Source: Williamsia herbipolensis (GTDB lineage: Bacteria > Actinomycetota > Actinomycetes > Mycobacteriales > Mycobacteriaceae). Taken from it: DNA of 64,000 bases. Under the pieces are notes generated by a model. It was not told the DNA's origin and ran no database searches. It saw nothing but the letters and a program-made list of their open reading frames with translations. Location of the stretch: contig NZ_JXYP01000019.1 in the NCBI RefSeq assembly GCF_000964005.1, positions 55,323-119,322 of the forward strand, read 5' to 3'. Position 1 is the first letter of the stretch, and each line of letters begins with the position of its first letter. This document shows, in pieces, positions 24,243 to 35,202 of the stretch. Both the position numbers and the translations under genes were made by a program.

Positions 24243-24860
24243 ATGGCCCCGACCTCGCTCCCGTGGCACCAGACAAGCCCGGCCCACGAAGGTCCACTGC
24301 AGACGGTGACCGGGCTCCACGCGATCGTTCCCGACGACGTCGACCTGGGCGCCATCGAACGCGGCCTGGCCGACGACCACGTCGACGCACCGGCCGAGGA
24401 CACCGCCGGTCTGCGCCAGGTCGTGACGAAGGCGCAGTCGGAGGGCCACGACATGTATTTCGTGGTGCTCACCGAGGCGCAGCCACGCTTCACCTACTAC
24501 CGCGACATCGCGACGGCGCTGCAGGAGAAGACCGGCGGCACCGTCATCGTCTTCGGCCCCAACACCATCGGTTCGGCGTCCGACGACTTCAGCCGCGTCC
24601 AACTCGAGCAGGCCCAGGACAACCTGAACGTCTCGAACCCGACCGTGGGGGCCAACCAGATCCTCGACCGGATGACCGATCAGACCCAGGTCCCGTGGAC
24701 GGTCGTCACCGTGCTGCTCGTGGTGGTCGTCGCGATCGGCGCCGTCGCCGCCCGGATCCTCGGCCGTCGCCGGTCGACGCGGTCGCAGACAAGCCCCGCG
24801 CCCGCCGCGTCGACGCCGGGGGACTCCGCCGAACCGAAGGCCTCGACCCCCGACGCCTGA
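24243..24860 (+). CDS. DUF6676 membrane protein (Rv1476-like)
   Basis: Protein of 205 residues with a soluble N-terminal domain of about 150 residues and a single membrane helix (PWTVVTVLLVVVVAIGAVAA) followed by a basic and then Ser/Pro-rich cytoplasmic tail. The predicted topology places the N-terminal domain outside, although no cleavable signal peptide is present. An AGGGAACG ribosome-binding site precedes the ATG. The position between acnA and the RipA-like gene matches Rv1476, whose function is unknown; the N-terminal part resembles a TPM-like fold in its alternating pattern, which is only a suggestion. Confidence 0.8.
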   Translation: MAPTSLPWHQTSPAHEGPLQTVTGLHAIVPDDVDLGAIERGLADDHVDAPAEDTAGLRQVVTKAQSEGHDMYFVVLTEAQPRFTYYRDIATALQEKTGGTVIVFGPNTIGSASDDFSRVQLEQAQDNLNVSNPTVGANQILDRMTDQTQVPWTVVTVLLVVVVAIGAVAARILGRRRSTRSQTSPAPAASTPGDSAEPKASTPDA

Positions 24861-25212
24861 ACCGGGCGCCGGGCGCGTCTGATTCGTCCGTTCGCACGCA
24901 TCGCGCCACGCATCACGACGCTCCCCGTCGCCTCGCGACGAAATGACACCTCTGTGATTCCCGAAATGCTCTCGTGATGAGCACCAGTTCACGGCATATC
25001 CGCAGGTAATCACCCCATTGTAATTTGTGACTCATGTTTCACTCGGGACGATTGTGGCGTACGGTTCGAGCTGTCATTGATGGTGTTGATGGGGAAGTTG
25101 ACATCTTTCGTGACGCAAGTTCGCGGTCGTGATCGGAGTTTCCGACTGGAGTCCGGCGCCTTCTCGGGGCGTCGGCCGGCGACCGCACGTCAGTTCTGCG
25201 AGGGAGTCATCT
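24861..25212. other. 352-base non-coding leader upstream of the ripA-like gene
   Basis: No gene was found. The segment around 24955-25080 is AT-richer than the genome average and contains two GTAAT copies (25006 and 25020) 14 bases apart. A c-di-AMP (ydaO-type) riboswitch was looked for because this element precedes some actinobacterial muralytic genes, but its conserved blocks were not seen. The promoter of the ripA-like gene should lie here. Confidence 0.6.
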
Positions 25213-26811
25213 GTGAGGCGACGTTCCGCATCGGGCTGCCGATCACGTACGCAGTGGTCGAGCCCGCGCCGCCCGTCACACGCTGCTCGGGATCGTCGGG
25301 GTCCCGCCGCTCACGTGTTCGGTCTGTCCGCATCGGGGGTACGACTGCTGTCGGCCCTCGTCCTGTCGACCCTCGTGGCCATCGGCCTCCTGGGGTCCGG
25401 GGCGGCCACCGCCGCGCCCGGGGTCGACGCCCCACGCGGCCCCACCGGCATCGCGGCGCTCATCAACCAGATCGCCGACACCGATCAACACCTCGCCGAC
25501 CTCGACGCCTCGGTGGCACTCAAACGTGAGTCGGTCAACCGCACCCTCGTCGACCTGCAGAACGCCCGCGATCAGGAACGTCTCGCGTCGCTCGCGGTCA
25601 CGGGATCGAAGGACGCCCTGAGCCGCGCCGACGGCGCGATCGCGCAGGCGCAGAAGGGTTTCGACGACTTCGTCCGCGACCTGTACCGCCAGGGCAGCAA
25701 CCAGGCGTCGATCGCCAACGTGCTGTCGGCCGCCGACCCCGGCTCCGTGCTCGACCGTGCCGGGGTGATCGATCAGCTCACCCGCGACCAGCAGGCGACG
25801 ATCGAGAAGCTGAAGGTCGCGCGCAACGAGAAGGCCAACCGGGTCGCCACGGCCACCGCGACACGTCGCCAGGCGGCGTTGGCGACGTCGACCGCCGCAC
25901 AACGCAAGGACGACGCGCTCGGCGCGATCGCCCAGGCGATGGCCGCGGTGAAGTCCGAATCGGCGAAGAAGGCGTCGCTGGCCGCCGCCCGCGACGAGGC
26001 GCAGCGTCAACTCGACGCACTGCGCGGACGCGCCGCCGTGCCGGCTCAGAACGGCGCAGCACCGGCGCAGGCCGGAGCCGCCGCCCCGACACCCGAGGGT
26101 GTCGCCGCGGTCGTCCCCGGACGTCAGGACGCCGCCGCTCCGCTGCCCGGGCGTGTCCCGGCCGCGGCCGACCCGTTGCAGGCCGCCATCGCCACCGCCG
26201 CGCAGTCGGCGTTCCAGGTGGCCGCCCAGGCCGCGGCGAAGCTCGCCGTCGACGCCGCTCAGCAGGTCCTCGCCTCGGTGGTCGCGTCGATCCAGCGACC
26301 GCACACCGACCTCGACGGAACCGATCAGGGCACCACGACCTCGCCCGGCACCGGCGGGGCCACCTCGATCACCCCCGGGGTCACCGGTTCGGCCGCGGTC
26401 GAGATCGTCGTCAACCGTGCGCTCTCGCAACTCGGCGTCACCTACGCCTGGGGCGGTGGCAACGCGAACGGACCCACCAAGGGCATCCGTGACGGCGGTG
26501 TGGCCGACAGCTACGGCGACTACAACAAGAGCGGTTTCGACTGCTCGGGCCTGATGATCTACGCCTTCGCGGGCATCGGGATCTCGCTGCCGCACTACAC
26601 CGGTTACCAGTACACCTCGGGTCCGCATTTCCCGCTGTCGCAGATGCAGCGTGGGGACATGATCTTCTACGGCCCCAACGCCAGCCAGCACGTCGCGCTC
26701 TACCTCGGCAACAACCAGATGGTGGAGGCGCCGCAGTCGGGCAGCGTCGTCAAGATCTCGCCGTTGCGCACCAGCGGGGCGATGCCGTCGGTAGTCCGAC
26801 TGACCGGGTAG
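25213..26811 (+). CDS. ripA: Secreted NlpC/P60 peptidoglycan endopeptidase (RipA-like)
   Basis: Exported D,L-endopeptidase of about 532 residues that cuts peptidoglycan stem peptides during daughter cell separation. A long basic n-region precedes the signal helix (LLSALVLSTLVAIGLLGSG) ending near AAPG. The middle is an extended coiled coil (about residues 80-290), then an Ala/Pro-rich linker, and the C-terminal NlpC/P60 domain with catalytic Cys in SGFDCSGLMIYAF and His in SQHVALYLG. The GTG at 25213 follows GAGGGAG. M. tuberculosis has tandem ripA and ripB here; only one gene is present in this window. Confidence 0.9.
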   Translation: MRRRSASGCRSRTQWSSPRRPSHAARDRRGPAAHVFGLSASGVRLLSALVLSTLVAIGLLGSGAATAAPGVDAPRGPTGIAALINQIADTDQHLADLDASVALKRESVNRTLVDLQNARDQERLASLAVTGSKDALSRADGAIAQAQKGFDDFVRDLYRQGSNQASIANVLSAADPGSVLDRAGVIDQLTRDQQATIEKLKVARNEKANRVATATATRRQAALATSTAAQRKDDALGAIAQAMAAVKSESAKKASLAAARDEAQRQLDALRGRAAVPAQNGAAPAQAGAAAPTPEGVAAVVPGRQDAAAPLPGRVPAAADPLQAAIATAAQSAFQVAAQAAAKLAVDAAQQVLASVVASIQRPHTDLDGTDQGTTTSPGTGGATSITPGVTGSAAVEIVVNRALSQLGVTYAWGGGNANGPTKGIRDGGVADSYGDYNKSGFDCSGLMIYAFAGIGISLPHYTGYQYTSGPHFPLSQMQRGDMIFYGPNASQHVALYLGNNQMVEAPQSGSVVKISPLRTSGAMPSVVRLTG

Positions 26812-26910
26812 CACCTCCCTCGCACGTGTGGTGGCCGGGTCCCGCTCGCGGGTACGGCTACTCTCGGTGAGGTCAAACTCGACGCACCGGCGGCAATCGG
26901 AGGATCTCGC

Positions 26911-28164
26911 GTGGCGCAAACGCACGACGGCAGTGATCGGCAGAACGGTGACGGGAGCGGCTCGGCCCTCACCGAGTCCGACGTGAAGCTGCTCGAGCGC
27001 ACGATGTTCGAGGTCAAGCGCGTCATCGTCGGTCAGGACCAGCTCATCGAGCGGATCCTCGTCGGCCTGCTCGCCCGCGGACACATCCTGCTCGAGGGTG
27101 TCCCCGGCGTCGCCAAGACCCTCGCCGTCGAGACCTTCGCCCGCGTCATCGGCGGCAGTTTCTCGCGCGTCCAGTTCACGCCCGACCTCGTCCCGACCGA
27201 CCTCATCGGCACCCGCATCTACCGCCAGGGCAAGGAGGAGTTCGACACCGAGCTCGGCCCGGTGGTCGCGAACTTCCTGCTCGCCGACGAGATCAACCGC
27301 GCCCCGGCGAAGGTGCAGTCGGCGCTGCTCGAGGTCATGGCCGAACGGCACCTGTCCATCGGCGGCGTCACCTACCCCATGCCCGATCCGTTCCTCGTGA
27401 TGGCGACCCAGAACCCGATCGAGAACGAGGGCGTCTACCCGCTCCCCGAAGCGCAGCGCGACCGGTTCCTGTTCAAGGTCCTCGTCGACTACCCCTCGGT
27501 CGAGGAGGAGCGCGAGATCGTCTACCGGATGGGCAACGTACCGCCGAGTGCGAACGCCGTCCTCGACCCCGAGTCGACCGTGCGACTGCAGCGCGTCGCG
27601 GCCAACGTGTTCGTCCACCACGCGCTCGTCGACTACGTCGTCCGCGTGATCACCGCGACCCGCCGTCCGGAGACCGTCGGACTGACCGACGTCGCGAACT
27701 GGCTGTCCTACGGCGCCTCGCCGCGCGCCACGCTGGGCATCGTCGCCGCCGCGCGCGCCCTGGCCCTGGTGCGAGGACGCGACTACGTGATCCCGCAGGA
27801 TGTCGTCGAGATCATCCCCGACGTCCTGCGCCACCGGCTGGTCCTGAGCTACGACGCCCTGGCCGACGAGGTCGACGCCGACCAGGTGATCGCCCGCGTG
27901 CTGCAGACCGTCGGGCTGCCGCAGGTGTCGGCCCAGCCCACCGGTCCCGGACCCGTTGGTGGACAGCCGAACCCGCGCCAGCAGGGTCAGCCGGCACCCC
28001 AGCAGCCGATGCCCGCCCAGGCGGTCGGCAACCCCGGTGGACAGCCCGCGCCGCACCAGGCCCCGCCCGGGCCGGGCCCGTACGGTCAGCAGGATCCGCG
28101 GGCCACCGGTGGGTACCCGGCGCCGACCCACGGTCGCACCGACGCCGCCGATGGCCGACGCTGA
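26911..28164 (+). CDS. moxR1: MoxR family AAA+ ATPase
   Basis: AAA+ chaperone-like ATPase of 417 residues. Walker A is HILLEGVPGVAKTLAVETF, Walker B is NFLLADEINRAPAKVQ, sensor 1 is MATQNPIENEGVYPLPEAQ with the arginine finger in the following DRF. The AAA_lid_2 domain follows; the last 75 residues are a Pro/Gln/Gly-rich tail not found in the core family. It starts at GTG 26911 and its end overlaps the DUF58 gene by 14 bases. MoxR, DUF58 and VWA proteins usually work as one complex that remodels or activates a target, perhaps in the envelope, as in Rv1479-Rv1481. Confidence 0.92.
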   Translation: MAQTHDGSDRQNGDGSGSALTESDVKLLERTMFEVKRVIVGQDQLIERILVGLLARGHILLEGVPGVAKTLAVETFARVIGGSFSRVQFTPDLVPTDLIGTRIYRQGKEEFDTELGPVVANFLLADEINRAPAKVQSALLEVMAERHLSIGGVTYPMPDPFLVMATQNPIENEGVYPLPEAQRDRFLFKVLVDYPSVEEEREIVYRMGNVPPSANAVLDPESTVRLQRVAANVFVHHALVDYVVRVITATRRPETVGLTDVANWLSYGASPRATLGIVAAARALALVRGRDYVIPQDVVEIIPDVLRHRLVLSYDALADEVDADQVIARVLQTVGLPQVSAQPTGPGPVGGQPNPRQQGQPAPQQPMPAQAVGNPGGQPAPHQAPPGPGPYGQQDPRATGGYPAPTHGRTDAADGRR

Positions 28165-29092
28165 CCGTCTGCCGTCGTTCGGCGCGGGCACTCTCGACGA
28201 CCCGACCCTGACCGCGGCTCTGAAGACCCTCGAGATCACCGTCCGACGCAAACTCGACGGCGTGCTCCAGGGCGATCACCTCGGGCTCATCCCCGGTCCG
28301 GGGTCCGAGCCCGGCGAGGCGCGGATGTATCAGCCCGGCGACGACGTCCGGCGGATGGACTGGTCGGTCACCGCGCGGACCACGCACGCCCACGTCCGAC
28401 AGATGGTCGCCGACCGCGAACTCGAGACCTGGCTCGTCGTCGACATGTCGGCGAGTCTCGATTTCGGCACGGTCAACGGCACCAAACGTGATCTCGCCGT
28501 CGCGGCCTGCTCGGCGATCACCCACCTCACCCTCGGGGGCGGCAACAGGATCGGTGCGATCGTCGCCACCGGCGACCAGATCGTGCGGATCCCCGCTCGC
28601 GGCGGCCGTGCGCACGCGCTGAACCTCCTCAAGACCATCGCGACCACCCACCGCGCCTCCGACGGCGTGCGCGGGGATCTCGACGCCGCGATCGAGGCCC
28701 TGCGGCGCCCCGAGCGACGCCGCGGGCTGGCCGTCGTCGTCAGCGACTTCCTCGGCCCGATCGACTGGGCCCGACCGCTGCGCGCCGTCGGCGGCCACCA
28801 CGAGGTGCTGGGCGTGGAGGTCCTCGACCCGCGCGACATGGAACTGCCCGACGTCGGTGAGATCGTGCTGCGAGACGCCGAGAGCGGCCAGGTGCGTGAG
28901 CTGACGGTCACCGACAGGATCCGCGACGACTTCGCCCGCGCGGCGCGCGCCCACTCCGACGAGGTCCATCGCACGTTGCGCACCTGCGGCGCACCGACTC
29001 TCGCACTGCGGACCGACCGCGACTGGATCGCCGACGTGGTCCGGTTCGTGGTGCGTCGCCGCCGGGGCCTGGGCGCCGGGACGGGGCGCTGA
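28151..29092 (+). CDS. DUF58 domain protein (MoxR partner)
   Basis: Protein of about 313 residues with the DUF58 block, seen as GEARMYQPGDDVRRMDWSVT followed by HVRQMVADRELETWLVVDM, and a degenerate VWA-like core (VDMSASLDFG). No membrane helix is evident. The ATG at 28151 lies inside the end of moxR, and the stop is one base before the VWA gene, so the three are translated as a unit. The homologue is Rv1480. It is thought to mediate between the MoxR ATPase and its substrates; the substrate here is unknown. Confidence 0.9.
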   Translation: MADADRLPSFGAGTLDDPTLTAALKTLEITVRRKLDGVLQGDHLGLIPGPGSEPGEARMYQPGDDVRRMDWSVTARTTHAHVRQMVADRELETWLVVDMSASLDFGTVNGTKRDLAVAACSAITHLTLGGGNRIGAIVATGDQIVRIPARGGRAHALNLLKTIATTHRASDGVRGDLDAAIEALRRPERRRGLAVVVSDFLGPIDWARPLRAVGGHHEVLGVEVLDPRDMELPDVGEIVLRDAESGQVRELTVTDRIRDDFARAARAHSDEVHRTLRTCGAPTLALRTDRDWIADVVRFVVRRRRGLGAGTGR

Positions 29093-29093
29093 C

Positions 29094-30918
<1,825 letters not shown>

Positions 30919-30979
30919 ACGCCGACATCAGCACCACCGAACCACTTTCCATCGCATCCGACGACCTAGGAGTTCACAC

Positions 30980-31816
30980 GTGAGCGGACTGCTCGAGGGC
31001 AAGACCATCCTGATCACCGGCATCATCACTGACTCGTCGATCGCGTTCCACGCCGCGGCCATGGCGCAGGGGCAGGGCGCGAAGGTGATCATCACCGGCA
31101 TCCCGCAGCGCCTGCGTCTCATCGACCGCATCGCCAAGCGACTCCCGCAGGAGGTGCCCCCGGCGATCGGTCTCGACATCACCGACGAGGAGAACCTGGG
31201 CGAACTCGCCGACAAGGTGCGCGAACTCGCACCGGAGGGCGTCGACGGCGTCCTGCACTCGATCGCCATGGCGCCCAAGAACCTCATGGGTCCCGACGCG
31301 GTGCCGTTCCTCGACGCCCCCGGCCCCGATGCCGCGAAATCCTTCGAGATCTCGGCGTGGAGCTACGCGTCGCTGGCGCGCGCGGTCCTGCCGGTGATGA
31401 ACGAGGGCGGGTCGATCGTCGGGATGGACTTCGATCCCCGCACGGCCATGCCGTACTACAACTGGATGGGTGTCGCGAAGGCCGCGCTCGAGGCGGTCAA
31501 CCGGTACGTGGCGCGAGAGGTGGGCGAGGCCAAGCGGATCCGGTCGAACCTCGTCGCCGCCGGACCCATCAAGACCCTGGCCGCCAAGGCGATCGCGGGT
31601 ACCGCGACCGACGACGCCAAGCAGCTCAACATGCTCAACGAGTACTGGGACGGCGCGTCGCCGATCGGCTGGAACGTCGACGACCCGACGGTGGTCGCGA
31701 AATCGATCTGCGCCCTGCTCTCAGACTGGTTGCCGGGTACCACCGGGTCGATCGTCTACGTCGACGGCGGTGCGAGCCACAACACCTGGTTCCCCGAGGG
31801 TTTCACCGGTTCATGA
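30980..31816 (+). CDS. inhA: Enoyl-ACP reductase InhA
   Basis: NADH-dependent enoyl-ACP reductase of 278 residues, last step of each FAS-II cycle and target of activated isoniazid. The cofactor motif is [17 protein letters not shown]; the residue equivalent to Ser94, whose change gives resistance, is retained in VLHSIAMAP; the catalytic Tyr/Lys pair is in [20 protein letters not shown]. The C-terminal tail ends [12 protein letters not shown], unlike M. tuberculosis. A CTAGGAG site precedes the GTG at 30980. The stop overlaps the ferrochelatase ATG. Confidence 0.95.
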   Translation: MSGLLEGKTILITGIITDSSIAFHAAAMAQGQGAKVIITGIPQRLRLIDRIAKRLPQEVPPAIGLDITDEENLGELADKVRELAPEGVDGVLHSIAMAPKNLMGPDAVPFLDAPGPDAAKSFEISAWSYASLARAVLPVMNEGGSIVGMDFDPRTAMPYYNWMGVAKAALEAVNRYVAREVGEAKRIRSNLVAAGPIKTLAAKAIAGTATDDAKQLNMLNEYWDGASPIGWNVDDPTVVAKSICALLSDWLPGTTGSIVYVDGGASHNTWFPEGFTGS

Positions 31817-32892
31817 CCGCCGCAGCCGGCACGCCGTTCGACGCCGTCCTCCTGCTGTCGTTCGGCGGGCCCGACGGTCCCGATGACGTCCGACCGTTCC
31901 TGGAGAACGTCACCCGGGGCCGCGGGGTGCCGCCCGAGCGGCTCGACGCGGTGGCCGAGCACTACTTCCACTTCGGTGGCGTGTCACCGATCAATGCGCT
32001 CAACCTCGACATCATCGACCGTCTGCGGGCCGCGCTGGCGGCGGCGGAGATCGATCTGCCGGTGTTCTTCGGCAACCGCAACTGGCACCCGATGGTGGAG
32101 GACACCGTCGCCGACCTCTACGCCGCGGGCCACCGTCATGTGCTGGTGTTCCCGACGTCGGCGTGGGGCGGGTACTCGGGCTGCGCGCAGTACCACGAGG
32201 ACATCGCGCGGGCGCTCGAGTCGCTGGCCGCCGCCACACCGGGACTGGCCGACGACCCGATCACGCTTCGCAAGCTCCCGCACTACTGGGACAGACCGGA
32301 GATGACCAGCGCGTGCGCCGACGCCATCACCGACGCCCGCACCCGACTGCCCGCCGAGCTCCGCGACGAGGCGCGCCTGGTGTTCACCGCCCACTCGATC
32401 CCGGTGTCGGCCGACGTCGCCGCCGGCCCGCCGGAACTCGGCGGACACCTCTACAGCCGGCAGGTCACCGCCGCGTCGGAGAAGGCTGCCGCCGCAGCCG
32501 GTTTCGCCGCACACGACGTCGTGTGGCAGTCCCGGTCGGGCCCGCCGCAGATCCCGTGGCTCGAACCCGACATCTGCGATCACCTCGAGGCGATCGCGGC
32601 CGACGGTGCCGCGGCCGCGATCGTGTGCCCGATCGGCTTCGTCTCCGACCACCTCGAGGTGGTGTGGGACCTCGACACCGAGGCGGTCGAGACGGCCGGC
32701 GAGGTCGGGATCGCCCTGGCGCGTGCGGGCACCGTCGGGACCGACGACCGCTACATCGACATGATCGTCACGCTGATCACTGATCAGCTCGAGGGGCAGA
32801 CCACCGACGCAGCCGGGCTCGGGTGCACCGACAACGGGGCCCGCTGTGCCGTCGGATGCTGTGCGTCGCAGCGACCGTCACGACCCAGCTGA
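31813..32892 (+). CDS. hemH: Ferrochelatase (actinobacterial coproporphyrin type)
   Basis: Heme biosynthesis enzyme of 359 residues that inserts iron into the porphyrin; actinobacteria generally use the coproporphyrin III route (name cpfC). Motifs are [25 protein letters not shown] with the catalytic His, and [16 protein letters not shown]. The protein ends with [14 protein letters not shown]; together with the cysteine in [10 protein letters not shown] these are candidate ligands of the [2Fe-2S] cluster known in the M. tuberculosis enzyme, though the last spacing differs. It is translationally coupled to inhA (ATGA), as in Rv1485. Confidence 0.93.
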   Translation: MTAAAGTPFDAVLLLSFGGPDGPDDVRPFLENVTRGRGVPPERLDAVAEHYFHFGGVSPINALNLDIIDRLRAALAAAEIDLPVFFGNRNWHPMVEDTVADLYAAGHRHVLVFPTSAWGGYSGCAQYHEDIARALESLAAATPGLADDPITLRKLPHYWDRPEMTSACADAITDARTRLPAELRDEARLVFTAHSIPVSADVAAGPPELGGHLYSRQVTAASEKAAAAAGFAAHDVVWQSRSGPPQIPWLEPDICDHLEAIAADGAAAAIVCPIGFVSDHLEVVWDLDTEAVETAGEVGIALARAGTVGTDDRYIDMIVTLITDQLEGQTTDAAGLGCTDNGARCAVGCCASQRPSRPS

Positions 32893-32918
32893 GGCACTCG
32901 GGGCGGTCGGGTGACACG

Positions 32919-33743
32919 TCAGTGCGGTGAGCGCTCCAGCTCCGCGATGATCGTGTTGACCGCGGTCATCCGGGCCACCCGGGTCAGCGACCGCAGGCGT
33001 TCGAGGGCGGCGTCCACGCTCTCCTGACTGCCCGCGGTCATGCCCACCGCGGGCGTGCGCTCGCCGACGAGGGTGACGATGGCCGCGACCTGGGTCGCCT
33101 GGTCCATCACGCGCATGATGCGGTCACCCGCCTCCGGGGGCAGTTCCACCCGGTCGACGTCGACGAGCGTCGTCAGACGGGTCCGCAGATCGCTCGCCGA
33201 CCGTGACCCCGGGTCGATGGTGTCGAGGGTCGCGAACAGTTCCGCCGCGTCGCGAACCGCCTGCCGCAGCTCGTATTCGACGTCTCCGAGACTCTCCACG
33301 GGGCCGCTGCGCACCTCGCCGAGATGGTGCGCGGTCCACGACAGCGACCCGGGCGCCACCGCCCGCACGACGATGCCGACGGCCTCGTCGCCGACACCGG
33401 TCCACAGGACCAGGACCGCGCGCGCCTCGAGGGCCACCGCCAGGGCATCGGGGGCGGTGATCCCACACGTGTCGCCGGCCGCCGGCATGAGCAGGCGGAT
33501 GCGATCGGCGGTACGGATCGCCCGCAGGAGGGCCCCGGTGCCCGACTCGGCCGCTCCCACGCCGATGGTGGCCGCCGCGTCGGCATCGGCAGCGGCGACC
33601 CGGTGACCGGGGGCGACGTCGGCCAGGGTGTCGACGATGTCGTCGGGGGAGCGGCGGCCGCGGCGCCACAGGGCGCCGGACGTGGCGAGGCCGGTCAGCG
33701 CCCGCAGGCTGCCGACCCGGGGATCGTGGGTGGTGTCGGTCAT
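32919..33743 (-). CDS. Conserved hypothetical protein (Rv1486c-like)
   Basis: Soluble protein of about 274 residues, no signal peptide or membrane span. The C-terminal part (VARMTAVNTIIAELERSPH) and the middle region (AVAPGSLSWTAHHLGEVRSG) look like a conserved actinobacterial family found next to ferrochelatase; no catalytic motif is evident. The ATG at 33743 is preferred over one ten codons upstream. It is convergent with hemH and divergent from the DUF3097 gene. The function is unknown. Confidence 0.7.
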   Translation of the reverse strand: MTDTTHDPRVGSLRALTGLATSGALWRRGRRSPDDIVDTLADVAPGHRVAAADADAAATIGVGAAESGTGALLRAIRTADRIRLLMPAAGDTCGITAPDALAVALEARAVLVLWTGVGDEAVGIVVRAVAPGSLSWTAHHLGEVRSGPVESLGDVEYELRQAVRDAAELFATLDTIDPGSRSASDLRTRLTTLVDVDRVELPPEAGDRIMRVMDQATQVAAIVTLVGERTPAVGMTAGSQESVDAALERLRSLTRVARMTAVNTIIAELERSPH

Positions 33744-33859
33744 CCCCGCCACGATAGCGCTCGGCGGCGACACCGGTCGCGCCGAAGCCGCGCCCGGATA
33801 CGGCCCGCTCCCGGCGTGGCACGACCCATTCCGGGGCGGCGAAATCTAGCGTCGACCCC

Positions 33860-34696
33860 GTGCACAGCAACGCTTCCGGGGACCGCTACGGGTCCGACGT
33901 CCTCGCCGGGGGACGGAGTCGCCGGCCGGCCGCCCCCACCGTGGCCGCCGAGAGGGACCTCGTCGTGGAGGACGCGGCGACCGGCTTCTGCGGGGCCGTC
34001 GTCGGCATCGAACGCGGCAACGACGTCGACCACGTGCGCCTCGAGGACCGCGGTGGGCGGACCCGCTTGTTCGGCATGTGGCCCGCGGCCTTCCTCATCG
34101 ACGGCGCCCCGGTCACGCTCACCCGCCCGACGGTCGCGGCGCCGACCACCCGGGCGCGGACGGCGTCGGGCTCTGTCGCCGCCCCCACACAGCGGGCCCG
34201 CACCGCCCGGGCGAGTCGCCTGTTCGTCGAGGGTGTGCACGACGCGGCCCTGGTCGAACGGATCTGGGGCGACGACCTGCGCGCCGAGGGGATCGTCGTG
34301 GTCAGCCTCGACGGTCTCGACAACCTCGAGGAGGTCCTCGCCGAGTTCGGTCCGGCACCGCACCGCCGTGCCGGGGTGCTCGTCGACCACCTCGTCGCGC
34401 ACTCCAAGGAGAGCCGACTCACCCGGAGCGTCGGACCGCATGTGCTGGTGTGCGGTCACCCGTTCATCGACGTGTGGGAGGCGGTCAAACCCGAACGCCT
34501 GCGCATCGAGTCATGGCCGTCGGTGCCACGGTCGGAGGAGTGGAAAGCCGGTGTCTGCGCCCGACTGGGTTGGGGGACACCGCAGGACGGGTGGCGTCGG
34601 GTCTACGCCGCGGTCCGTGACTTCCGCGACGTCCGGGTGGAGTTGCTACGCAGCGTCGAGGAGCTCATCGACTTCGTCACCGCGATCCCCGAGTAG
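33860..34696 (+). CDS. DUF3097 family protein
   Basis: Actinobacterial family protein of 278 residues. The N terminus RYGSDVLAGGRSRRP and the segment PAAFLIDGAPVTLTRP are family hallmarks. The central part, SRLFVEGVHDAALVERIWGD followed by VVSLDGLDNLEEV and GVLVDHLVAHSKESR, has the spacing of a glutamate then DxD seen in TOPRIM-type nucleic acid or nucleotide enzymes; this is an inference from pattern only. The C terminus ends in VEELIDFVTAIPE. It is monocistronic or leads into the NfeD pair 73 bases later. Confidence 0.82.
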   Translation: MHSNASGDRYGSDVLAGGRSRRPAAPTVAAERDLVVEDAATGFCGAVVGIERGNDVDHVRLEDRGGRTRLFGMWPAAFLIDGAPVTLTRPTVAAPTTRARTASGSVAAPTQRARTARASRLFVEGVHDAALVERIWGDDLRAEGIVVVSLDGLDNLEEVLAEFGPAPHRRAGVLVDHLVAHSKESRLTRSVGPHVLVCGHPFIDVWEAVKPERLRIESWPSVPRSEEWKAGVCARLGWGTPQDGWRRVYAAVRDFRDVRVELLRSVEELIDFVTAIPE

Positions 34697-34769
34697 ATCG
34701 CACCTCCGGCGGACAGGGGGCGGATCTGCGATCCGGCGGCTCGTACGAGCGTTCTGGCAGTATGGGGTC

Positions 34770-35195
34770 ATGTCCGCGCTCCTGTGGTTGGCCGCGGCAC
34801 TGATCCTGGTCGGTGCCGAAGCGCTGAGCGGTGAGCTGGTGCTGCTGATGCTCGCCGGCGGCGCCCTCGCGGCGTCGGGCGTGGCGCTGTTCGACCTGCC
34901 GCTGGTGGTCGACGGCATCGTGTTCGCGGGGGTGTCGGTCCTGCTGCTCGGCGCGGTGCGTCCCGTGGCGAAGAGGCACCTGATGCGGCGACCGATGTTG
35001 GCCACCAATGCCGAGGCGTTGCAGGGGAAGACGGCGACGGTGGTCGCCACCGTCGACGGGCACGGCGGTCAGGTGAAGCTCGACGGTTCGGTGTGGTCGG
35101 CGCGTGCGCTCCACGAATCAGACGTGTTCGAATCCGGCCAGGACGTCATGGTCATGCAGATCGACGGGGCGACCGCGGTCGTCTGGAAAGGCTAG
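34770..35195 (+). CDS. NfeD family membrane protein
   Basis: Protein of 141 residues with about four hydrophobic helices (LLWLAAALILVGAEALSGE, LLMLAGGALAASGVALF, VVDGIVFAGVSVLLLGAV) and a C-terminal OB-fold domain (ALQGKTATVVATVDGHGGQV, VMVMQIDGATAVVWKG). NfeD proteins act with SPFH proteins in membrane microdomains. The ATG at 34770 follows TATGGGGTC, a weak site. It is seven bases upstream of the SPFH gene, as in Rv1487-Rv1488. Confidence 0.9.
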   Translation: MSALLWLAAALILVGAEALSGELVLLMLAGGALAASGVALFDLPLVVDGIVFAGVSVLLLGAVRPVAKRHLMRRPMLATNAEALQGKTATVVATVDGHGGQVKLDGSVWSARALHESDVFESGQDVMVMQIDGATAVVWKG

Positions 35196-35202
35196 GTGCG
35201 CA

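Noticed and set aside
24861..25212. c-di-AMP (ydaO) riboswitch before the ripA-like gene
   Set aside because: The conserved blocks of the motif could not be found on reading the leader.
25276..28251. 991-codon open frame on the minus strand
   Set aside because: It is antisense to the ripA-like and moxR genes; high GC keeps the frame open. The translation is Arg/Gly/Asp-rich with no domain, while both sense genes have clear motifs.
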